A stretch of 64,000 bases of DNA from DASVTR01 sp033855775. Lineage in GTDB: Bacteria; Acidobacteriota; Blastocatellia; Pyrinomonadales; Pyrinomonadaceae. Under the pieces are notes generated by a model. It had not been told where the DNA came from. It made no database searches and saw only the letters and a list, made by a program, of their open reading frames with translations. Position numbers and translations under genes: made by a program. Each line of letters begins with the position of its first letter. The stretch's first letter is position 1. Location: contig JAWVFT010000005.1 of assembly GCA_033855775.1 (NCBI GenBank), positions 1-64,000 on the forward strand, given 5' to 3'. This document shows, piece by piece, positions 1 through 7,188 of the stretch.

Positions 1-2
1 CC

Positions 3-1595
3 GTCACGGGCAGCGGCACGCTCGACGGCCAGAGCGACGACGAGCATTGGTGGCCTTGGAAGGGAACAGCCGCGCACGGTTGGAAGACCGGCGACCCTGA
101 GCAGAAGAAGGCCCGCAAAGCTCTTGAGGAGATGGCGGAAAAGAACGTTCCCGTCAGCGCTCGCGTCTTCGGCGACGGACATTATCTGAGGCCGCAGTTC
201 ATACAGCCTTATCGTTGCCAGAACGTGCTTATCGAAGGCGTGACGATTAAAGGCTCGCCGATGTGGGAGATTCATCCTGTGCTCTGCACAAACGTCACGG
301 TGCGCGGCGTCGTCATCAACAGCCATGGCCCGAACAATGACGGGTGCGACCCTGAATCCTGCACGGACGTGCTCATCAAGGATTGCGACTTCGACACGGG
401 CGACGATTGCATTGCCATCAAGTCCGGCCGCAACGCGGACGGGCGACGCTTAAACGCGCCCTCGCAGAACATCATTATTCAAGGCTGCCGGATGCGCGAC
501 GGGCATGGCGGCATCACCGTCGGCAGCGAGATTTCGGGCGGCGTGCGCAACGTCTTCGCGGAGAATTGTCGTCTCGACAGCCCGAACCTTGACCACGCTT
601 TGCGCGTCAAGAACAATCGCATGCGCGGCGGCTTGCTTGAGAATCTTTACTTCAGGCACATCGAAGTCGGGCAGGTCGCGCACGCGGCCATCACCATCGA
701 CTTCAATTATGAAGAAGGAGAGAAGGGCACGTTCACGCCCGTCGTCCGCAACTTTGTGGTTAACGACCTGCGCAGCGGAAAGAGCAAGCACGCGCTCGAC
801 GCGCAGGGCTTTAAGCAGGCTCCAATCTACGACCTGCGCTTGACGGACTGCTCCTTCGACAAAGTGGCCGAGCCGAGCATCATTAAGAATGTCGAAGGCT
901 TGACGTATAGCAATGTTCGCATCAACGGCAAGCTCGTCGAAAACGAAGCGAGCGCATCGCGCTTCAAAATCGTCCTCGTCGGAGATTCGACCGTGACCGA
1001 CAAAGACGGTTGGGGCAAAGGCTTTGCCAATCATCTGGCGGCGGGCGTCGAATGCGTCAACATGGCGAAGGGCGGGCGCAGTTCAAAGTCTTACAGAGAC
1101 GAAGGCTGGTGGAAACAATCGCTGGACCTGCGCGCCAACTATATACTGATTCAGTTCGGCCACAACGACATGCCCGGCAAAGGCCCGGAACGCGAGACAG
1201 ACCCGCGGACGACCTACACCGAATACATGACGCGCTACGTCGCGGAAGCCCGCGCGAGCGGAGCCAGGCCCGTGCTCGTCACGTCTCTCACGCGCAGGCG
1301 TTTCAATCGCGACGGCAAGATTGACTCTGACTTGTTCGCCTATGCCGACGCTGTGAAAAGAGTGGCCGCGGCAGAGCATGTGCCGTTGATAGATTTGCAT
1401 CGCTTGAGCATCGCCCTGATTGATTCGATGGGAGCGCAGGCCAGCGACGCGCTCGGCAAGATGAAGCCGGATGGCAAAGGCGGCGAGGTGATGGACTATA
1501 CTCATCTGGGCGAGAAGGGCAGCGAGGTTTTCGGCAAGATGGTCGCGGACGAACTGCGAAGGATTGAGCCGGAGTTGGCTGCTTACATCAAGTGA
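3..1595 (+). CDS. GH28 polygalacturonase fused to CE12-like acetylesterase, 5' partial
   Basis: The reading frame is open from the first full codon at position 3, so the true start lies outside the window. Numbering from that codon, the GH28 beta-helix shows NDGCDPES (about 112), GDDCIAIKSG (about 133), GHGG (about 167) and RVKNN (about 201), the usual catalytic Asp and His region. From about residue 320 a second domain begins, an SGNH/GDSL esterase with GDST (Ser329 nucleophile), GHND (about 386) and DYTH (Asp498/His501), as in rhamnogalacturonan acetylesterases. One polypeptide would therefore cut the galacturonan backbone and remove acetyl groups. No signal peptide can be judged because the N-terminus is missing. 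Gluconokinase follows after 12 bases. The fusion is in frame with no sign of a broken stop. The domain calls are secure; the exact polymer is inferred. Confidence 0.9.
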   Translation, partial: VTGSGTLDGQSDDEHWWPWKGTAAHGWKTGDPEQKKARKALEEMAEKNVPVSARVFGDGHYLRPQFIQPYRCQNVLIEGVTIKGSPMWEIHPVLCTNVTVRGVVINSHGPNNDGCDPESCTDVLIKDCDFDTGDDCIAIKSGRNADGRRLNAPSQNIIIQGCRMRDGHGGITVGSEISGGVRNVFAENCRLDSPNLDHALRVKNNRMRGGLLENLYFRHIEVGQVAHAAITIDFNYEEGEKGTFTPVVRNFVVNDLRSGKSKHALDAQGFKQAPIYDLRLTDCSFDKVAEPSIIKNVEGLTYSNVRINGKLVENEASASRFKIVLVGDSTVTDKDGWGKGFANHLAAGVECVNMAKGGRSSKSYRDEGWWKQSLDLRANYILIQFGHNDMPGKGPERETDPRTTYTEYMTRYVAEARASGARPVLVTSLTRRRFNRDGKIDSDLFAYADAVKRVAAAEHVPLIDLHRLSIALIDSMGAQASDALGKMKPDGKGGEVMDYTHLGEKGSEVFGKMVADELRRIEPELAAYIK

Positions 1596-1607
1596 TGAGG
1601 AGAGCGT

Positions 1608-2135
1608 ATGGTCGTCGTGTTGATGGGCGTGACCGGCTCCGGCAAGACCACAATCGGGCGCGAGCTTTCCGCTGAGCTTGGTTGGGCTTTCTACGACGCG
1701 GACGACTTTCACCCGCGCGCCAACGTCTTGAAGATGCGCGCGGGCCTTCCCCTAGACGATGCCGACCGCATTCCATGGCTCGAAGCCCTGCGCTGCTTGA
1801 TACAAGACATTTTGAAGCGCAACGAGAACGCCGTCCTCGCCTGCTCCGCTTTGAAAGCGAGCTACCGCGAATACTTGCTCTTAAACGAGAGCGTCAAGCT
1901 GATTCACTTGCACGGCGACTACGAACTCATCCAACAAAGACTGAGCGAGCGGCGCGGCCATTTCATGAACCCCGCGCTGCTCAACAGCCAGTTCGCCACG
2001 CTCGAAGCGCCGGAGCCGGACGCACGCGTTGACATTTCCCACAGTCCAGCCGAGATAGTCAAAATCATCAGAAGCCGCCTTGAACATTTAACGCATGATT
2101 CGAGCGACCAGAGCGGACGCGAGCCAGCGAAATAG
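1608..2135 (+). CDS. gntK: Gluconokinase
   Basis: A 175-residue shikimate-kinase-like P-loop kinase with GVTGSGKT at residues 7-14, the YDADDFHP motif that follows in gluconokinases, and the late SERRGHFMNPALLNSQF segment typical of GntK. It phosphorylates D-gluconate to 6-phosphogluconate in the cytoplasm. The length matches the family. A purine-rich GAGGAGAG precedes the ATG, and the gene sits 12 bases behind the GH28-CE12 gene, so the two are probably cotranscribed. In this locus it would feed sugar acids toward the pentose phosphate or Entner-Doudoroff route. Confidence 0.9.
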   Translation: MVVVLMGVTGSGKTTIGRELSAELGWAFYDADDFHPRANVLKMRAGLPLDDADRIPWLEALRCLIQDILKRNENAVLACSALKASYREYLLLNESVKLIHLHGDYELIQQRLSERRGHFMNPALLNSQFATLEAPEPDARVDISHSPAEIVKIIRSRLEHLTHDSSDQSGREPAK

Positions 2136-2169
2136 CCTCCGGCCTGCGCCGGACTCCGCCGACAACGTG

Positions 2170-2319
2170 AAAACTGCCGTCGACACCGTATCGCGTGCGG
2201 CAAAAGCACGGACGCGCGACGAACTCGACAAGGCATCGGTGAAAGCTATCCAGCTAGTGACCAAAGCCGAAATTCAAGGATGGTTCACTCATTGCGGCTA
2301 CTCAGTCGCATGCAAGTGA
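2170..2319 (+). pseudogene. C-terminal remnant of an IS630-type transposase
   Basis: Between gluconokinase and the minus-strand signalling operon, the plus strand can be read as RTRDELDKASVKAI followed by a tail ending GWFTHCGYSVACK and a stop. The GWF-HCGY ending resembles the last residues of IS630-family transposases. No DDE catalytic core and no inverted repeats are visible, so this would be a degraded end of an element. It sits exactly at the border where base composition drops. The family assignment is from memory of the motif and could be wrong. Confidence 0.5.
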
Positions 2320-2378
2320 GAACCGCTATAGTTTTCAAAAATTATAAGGGACTGCTAGGTCAGAAATGTGCCTACATC

Positions 2379-3806
2379 TCATGAATACTGATCTTGCGTA
2401 GCAGTAGGTGGCAAGAGCAAAGGAGACCAGCATTTGGTTGTAATCTGTTGTCGTAATTGAAAAACCATATCGGCAGTATCGAAATTACTGTTTTCATAAT
2501 GATGAGCGTAGGCTTCAAATAAACAGTAATCAATTGAGGGCGAGAAATCAGAAATACTATTGGATAAGAATGAATCGGCGCGCATCCGTGACGCAGTGCC
2601 GTTGAATGTAAAATGCGCCAGCATGCCAAGAAGGTCAAACGTAGCAGAACATGCCGCTAATCTTTGAGCCTCAGCCAGTGTCTCAAGTTTATTTAAGGCG
2701 AGTATAGCTGTATGAAATTGTTTGTTATAGAGCGCAATAAGCCCCATCTCGAAGACAATCTTGCTGGAAAAAGATGCTTCTTCAAGAAATCTCTCGGCAA
2801 TTTGTCCTGACTTACTTTTAATGGCCTCGACACCCAACTCTTCCAGAACTGTGTTGGCTAATCCCGCATCAATGTATTTTGAGGTCTCATCTTTTTGCGA
2901 CAGTTCATATCTAATATGCTTGATAATATCAACGGCCTGATTGAAATTGTCGTCATTGCCGGGCTGCTCGCCATTTAATAGTATCCCCTTCAGTCCACGA
3001 ATCAGCTCTTCGAGTTCGTCGCCCTGGTAGGTTGAAGATGTTTGCACCAGAGTAGCTATACGCTCGAGAGCATCGAGCACCATCGTTTTATCTTTTCCGG
3101 CCTTGCCGCCGCGTCCGAGAAAGATAAGATCGTAGAGCGTGTCTTTATCCAGACGATGGGGCGGGCACTTTTGATCGGCGCTATCCTCAGGAGCAGAACG
3201 TTTTTTTCTAGAGCGCCGCTTCTTAGCTGGCTTTTTTTTGATGGCTATGTTGAGAATATAGCCAGCCCATCTTCGTAAACGCTGTAGAAGCGTGCGCTCC
3301 TTGAAGTCTTCGATCAAATCATCCTCTAGCTCGCTGATAATATGCGATCTTCTAAATTGGCGGGTGTACCCAGACCCTATGACAAGCAGCGCTATCAGGA
3401 TGAGTGTCATTAAGGCTCCTGCAACGGGAGAAGCCATAGAAGTCATTGAATCGTTAATTCCAGTATTGTCGCTCTGAGCTTGGCCGACTGAAAGAGTGAA
3501 GTTCTCTACTGGAGTCTCCTGACCTGTCGCACTGCGCCTGACAGTTACCGGAACATTGATCGCCGGGTCTTTACTGGCCTTATTGAAAGGAGGGTGCAGT
3601 ATCCATATGAAGGATATGAAAGCGCCAAGAATGACTAAGACCAGAATAACCCACAGAGTCCATTTCGAGCGCCGCTGAAAAACTGTTCGGATATCATCCT
3701 GCACCACAAGCTGAATCGCCAAGGCTGGTATTCCCAGAGCGAAAATGATAAGCATGGTGAGGATTTGAACGTATGCAGCGGCCCAAGTTTCTGATAGTGG
3801 CTGCAT
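2379..3806 (-). CDS. Membrane protein of unknown function, third gene of signalling operon
   Basis: I do not recognise the family. The 475-residue protein has three hydrophobic stretches (about 11-35, 50-70 and 126-146), a non-cytoplasmic loop of about 55 residues between the second and third, a very basic patch (about 190-204) and a long alpha-helical C-terminal half that could be TPR-like. It lies 6 bases after the receiver-domain gene, which itself overlaps the sensor kinase gene, so it is probably the output or an accessory sensor of that pair. Codon and base use are AT-richer than in the flanking pectin genes, which fits acquisition by transfer. Confidence 0.75.
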   Translation of the reverse strand: MQPLSETWAAAYVQILTMLIIFALGIPALAIQLVVQDDIRTVFQRRSKWTLWVILVLVILGAFISFIWILHPPFNKASKDPAINVPVTVRRSATGQETPVENFTLSVGQAQSDNTGINDSMTSMASPVAGALMTLILIALLVIGSGYTRQFRRSHIISELEDDLIEDFKERTLLQRLRRWAGYILNIAIKKKPAKKRRSRKKRSAPEDSADQKCPPHRLDKDTLYDLIFLGRGGKAGKDKTMVLDALERIATLVQTSSTYQGDELEELIRGLKGILLNGEQPGNDDNFNQAVDIIKHIRYELSQKDETSKYIDAGLANTVLEELGVEAIKSKSGQIAERFLEEASFSSKIVFEMGLIALYNKQFHTAILALNKLETLAEAQRLAACSATFDLLGMLAHFTFNGTASRMRADSFLSNSISDFSPSIDYCLFEAYAHHYENSNFDTADMVFQLRQQITTKCWSPLLLPPTATQDQYS

Positions 3807-3812
3807 GGCAAC

Positions 3813-4301
3813 TTACCTCTTGGTAGTCAAGTTCTGTGTTCTGATTTCTTCAATAATGTCGCGGAGCTTAGATCTGTCATACAGTTCCATCTTCTGGTGA
3901 TAGACCTTAACTTCTAGATCCTCCAACTCAGCTTGCAGTTCGGTATAACCCTCGACAGTAAAAATCCCAAACTTACTAGCCTCACGATGATGCTTGGGAA
4001 TCTTATTTCTCTCTCCCTCTTTCAAAACACGCTTGAGAAGAGCGAGACCTAGTTTGGAGGCGGTACGGCTTTCGTTTCTATCTTTGTAGATTTTCTGAAA
4101 CTCCGGGTCAGTGCCGGGCGGAAGACGAATATCAACGATGATGGTCTCGAATTGCTTGGCTTCTTGCCTCAACTGTTGTAGCCCTTCTGTGGCGTCAATA
4201 GCGATGACGAGGTCGTATTTGCCGCTGACGTAAATGGGCGCCGACATGTTTTGCATCTCCGCGAATGCTCCATCTTCGATCCATAGAACTTTATGCTTCA
4301 T
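3813..4301 (-). CDS. Divergent response-regulator receiver protein
   Basis: A 162-residue protein opening with KVLWIEDGAF (acidic pair at the usual place) and carrying TIIVDIRLPPG, where the Asp is the expected phosphoacceptor. Unlike common receivers it has an insertion after that Asp, and the usual Thr/Ser and Lys positions are hard to find. It has no DNA-binding domain; the C-terminus is a charged helix. The start overlaps the end of the kinase gene by 11 bases, which indicates translational coupling. It probably acts through protein contact, perhaps with the membrane protein encoded next. Confidence 0.75.
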   Translation of the reverse strand: MKHKVLWIEDGAFAEMQNMSAPIYVSGKYDLVIAIDATEGLQQLRQEAKQFETIIVDIRLPPGTDPEFQKIYKDRNESRTASKLGLALLKRVLKEGERNKIPKHHREASKFGIFTVEGYTELQAELEDLEVKVYHQKMELYDRSKLRDIIEEIRTQNLTTKR

Positions 4302-6465
4302 TTGTTACTCCCTTCCCCTGCGGGTGATAGACAGGCAAGGAGAGAGTTACGGTGGTTAGGAAAGGCTGAGTGTAATCGTCATCTTTCCTGCCAAAGACTG
4401 CCGGGTGACTTTTCACGCTGATGATTCCTTCATGCTCATTCAAAACTCGCAGGGCATCGGCCAACCCGACACCCGTTCCCATGCGCCCACGATCGCTCGA
4501 CAATCTTCCGCGAAAGCCTAACTCGAAGATCAACCCCTCCTTAATCTCATCTTTGGGTATTGGAACGCCGTAATTTTCGACCTCCATACGAACCCGATCA
4601 TTAACAAGTTGAGCACGAACCATAACCAAGGAACTGGTGCTGTCCATCCTTTTCCAACTGTATTTGATAGCGTTGTGCAGGATGTTAGCCAGCGCGCGTA
4701 TCATATCGCGCTCGACCACGTTGACCACCGCATCGGGGCATTCAACCTTTCTTCGGAACTGAACGTTGCGGCTATGAGCGAACTCGCCGATGTTCTTGAT
4801 AGCAAGCGCGATGAGGGTCGAGATGTCCTGCACTGACTTGGTTTGCTTAACGCGGTCGCCTGAGATGACGAACTCTCGAAGCGCGCGCACCGTATGGCCC
4901 ATCGTGTAAGTCAGGTCGCGCATCTTGCGAAGAGTAAAAAGATTGAGGATACGCAGGAGCTCTTGCCCTTGAGTCTTAATCTGCCGGATTAACTCTCTGG
5001 GCAGCTTCTCGCCTCTAATTTCATCGCAGATAGTTATCAATTCAAATATTGCTTCGCGTAAGACTGCCGGACGATGTTCCAGCGGAATCTCTTTCTCATA
5101 ATTATCGAACATGTGTTTGAGGCGTAGCAGGTCATCTCTTTTTTCTATGAGAAGAGGGGTCGTCTCGCGCTCTTGTGAACCGGTCAGGCCGAGCAGTCTA
5201 TTTAGAACCAGCACAAGCTGATTGAGCGGCTCCTTTAACTCTTTAAGAGCCACTTCGGGGAGTAGATCACGTATCGATTCGAAAGGATCGGGCTTCATCG
5301 AATCCATGAGGACATCGCCCGATAGTTTTATGTCCACAAGAGCAGAGGAATAGGTATGTAACACCTGGCCTATATCATCTGTTAACTCTTCCACTTTGTG
5401 CCTCAGTTCGGTCACGTCTCGGACTACCCCAATGCGACCGATAGCCTGATGATTACGATCCCGAAGAGCGCGAACGCTGACGCGAACCACCTTCTCATTA
5501 TCTTTCAGAGTCTTGATTCTGACCTCTTCATCCAGCAGTTGACCTTTTATTCCGAGGTTTTTGATGAACTCGTTGTAATCATCCAATGAAGCATGCAGCC
5601 GTTTCATATCGAAATGATAGGCCTGCTCCTGATTGTCAAATTCATTGATAGTGACGAACTGGTCGTTGCAGTGAACGATGCGATCTTCGCCGTCCTGGCT
5701 CTGAACCTCAAACAGTCCGATGGGGGCGACCTCCAGGATTCTTTTGTATCGCTCTTTGTCTGCCTCCATGACAGTGCCTTCACGCCCGTTATACTTTCCC
5801 TCAGATGACTTGAGTTGAATAGCGCTCACTCGCACATAGATGCGTTCCTTGTTCTTCTTACGCACCTGCACTATGTAATCTTTAAGCTCTCCCTTCTCCT
5901 CTAACGATTCCCTAAATTCCTGTGCCTCTTCAGGGTCAACGTAAAACTCCTGAATCTGCTTGCCGATCAACTCCTCCGGGTTGCCGTAGCCAAACAATTC
6001 CGCAAAGGCTTCATTGACGCGCTCGATTTTGTCGTCGCTATCCAGCCCGTAGACTCCGACCGGCAGATCGTTGAACATCTTGCGATACCGCACTTCGCTT
6101 GTGATATCCATCATGCAGCACAGGAAGCCAAGTTCCTCCTGCGTCACCGGGTCTTTGATGGAGCGCGCATGGTCTTGTATGTGAAGCAGTTTCCCATTCA
6201 CATTAAATGTGAGTTGTGAGACGAGGTATTGCCCCTTCGCCTCTTCCGCTCTAAGCTTATCGGGTAACCCATCTCTCTCTGAAGGTTCTTTATAGAACCG
6301 GAGGATAGAATCTTCGATTTGACCGTCTAAAGGGAGTTCCAGAATTTCTCGTGCCTTGATATTGGCCTCAACTAAACGTCCATCGAAAGTGACGACATAG
6401 ACGCCAATAGGAAGTTCAAGAAAGCTCAGCCCCTTTGTAATCTCAAGAAGTCTTTCATGGCTCAT
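4291..6465 (-). CDS. Cytoplasmic multi-PAS sensor histidine kinase, divergent
   Basis: From the Met at 6465 the protein has about 724 residues: three PAS domains (roughly 3-110, 125-245 and 245-360), a helical linker, then a HATPase_c domain with N-box NILHNAIKYS (about 595) and GTGVGL (about 661). There is no transmembrane segment. The G1 box reads VENYGVPIP instead of the usual D-x-G-x-G, and the phosphoacceptor is uncertain; GHTVRALREF (about 523) is the best His candidate, closer to the N-box than usual. The frame extends upstream to an ATG at 6585, but PAS similarity begins right after 6465, so I chose that start. No clear ribosome-binding site distinguishes the two. Confidence 0.85.
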   Translation of the reverse strand: MSHERLLEITKGLSFLELPIGVYVVTFDGRLVEANIKAREILELPLDGQIEDSILRFYKEPSERDGLPDKLRAEEAKGQYLVSQLTFNVNGKLLHIQDHARSIKDPVTQEELGFLCCMMDITSEVRYRKMFNDLPVGVYGLDSDDKIERVNEAFAELFGYGNPEELIGKQIQEFYVDPEEAQEFRESLEEKGELKDYIVQVRKKNKERIYVRVSAIQLKSSEGKYNGREGTVMEADKERYKRILEVAPIGLFEVQSQDGEDRIVHCNDQFVTINEFDNQEQAYHFDMKRLHASLDDYNEFIKNLGIKGQLLDEEVRIKTLKDNEKVVRVSVRALRDRNHQAIGRIGVVRDVTELRHKVEELTDDIGQVLHTYSSALVDIKLSGDVLMDSMKPDPFESIRDLLPEVALKELKEPLNQLVLVLNRLLGLTGSQERETTPLLIEKRDDLLRLKHMFDNYEKEIPLEHRPAVLREAIFELITICDEIRGEKLPRELIRQIKTQGQELLRILNLFTLRKMRDLTYTMGHTVRALREFVISGDRVKQTKSVQDISTLIALAIKNIGEFAHSRNVQFRRKVECPDAVVNVVERDMIRALANILHNAIKYSWKRMDSTSSLVMVRAQLVNDRVRMEVENYGVPIPKDEIKEGLIFELGFRGRLSSDRGRMGTGVGLADALRVLNEHEGIISVKSHPAVFGRKDDDYTQPFLTTVTLSLPVYHPQGKGVTNEA

Positions 6466-6856
6466 GGTTGTTAGTTGAGGATTTTTAGTGGGAAACCTCA
6501 ATCCACAATAAGAAGACAAATTTAAGTAACTGTTTATAACTTTAGAGTCCCGGCGAGATAGAGCGTTGCGCAGGCCCTTGAGCATTTCAGAGGGGCGCAG
6601 CTTATCATTATTTCACTCGGTTATCAAATAATTTGTTTTGTTATGAAGCTGGTATATTCTATATATTCTAGGGTCATGACTAGATAACGGTCATCAGAAT
6701 GACGTCGAAGGGACAGAAGTGTACAAAAATAGTGCGGAAGGAGGCGGCGACACTGATTTTGCCAACAGTATTTTGCGATTTGTGGAGGGCGAAGTGCTTC
6801 GAGACGGCTTTGCCTGAAAGTCGCTTGACGGTCAAGCGGGAGGAGCGTCTATCGAG
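6466..6856. other. Intergenic region with tandem 9-bp repeat
   Basis: This 391-base AT-rich stretch lies upstream of the kinase operon. It holds a perfect tandem repeat of TATATTCTA (6653-6661 and 6662-6670), which may form part of the kinase promoter or an operator. Short frames are present on the plus strand but have no recognisable protein features. Confidence 0.4.
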
Positions 6857-7138
6857 TCACTTTTTGAGCTTTGCGATTAAGCTCAAGACGGCGTAAGTGA
6901 GCGCGCCGTAGATGGGGATGCCGAGCAGCACGCCGACGAAAAATCCAAAGGGGTCAAGCGGGCTGCCTTCATGGATGGCGTTATCCGGGGTATGAAGCGC
7001 CTGTTGAGTAAGGCAGGCTTGCCACGCAAACTTGCAAGCCCGCGCTCTGGACTCTCCCTTGAAGGCTATAAATGTCAGCACAGCCGTCAGGATTATTCCA
7101 GCCACCAGCGACAGCAAAAGGCGCCTCTGCTTTGTCAT
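6857..7138 (-). CDS. Small two-helix membrane protein, unknown function
   Basis: A 93-residue protein with an N-terminal hydrophobic helix (about 7-26) and a C-terminal one (about 66-90), separated by a loop containing two cysteines (CKFAWQACL). I do not recognise a named family. It ends in a basic LIAKLKK tail, which suggests that both termini face the cytoplasm. The neighbours give no functional hint. Confidence 0.6.
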   Translation of the reverse strand: MTKQRRLLLSLVAGIILTAVLTFIAFKGESRARACKFAWQACLTQQALHTPDNAIHEGSPLDPFGFFVGVLLGIPIYGALTYAVLSLIAKLKK

Positions 7139-7188
7139 ATTCTTCCAGATGAGAAGTGTGCTTTGAGCAAAGGATTCGTCTCGCCCGC

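Noticed and set aside
2379..6585. Phage-defence island
   Set aside because: Composition and the transposase remnant made me consider it, but no nuclease, helicase or known defence domain is visible; PAS-kinase and receiver point to signalling.
6699..6896. Short plus-strand frame in the AT-rich gap
   Set aside because: No family features and it overlaps the end of the membrane-protein gene.
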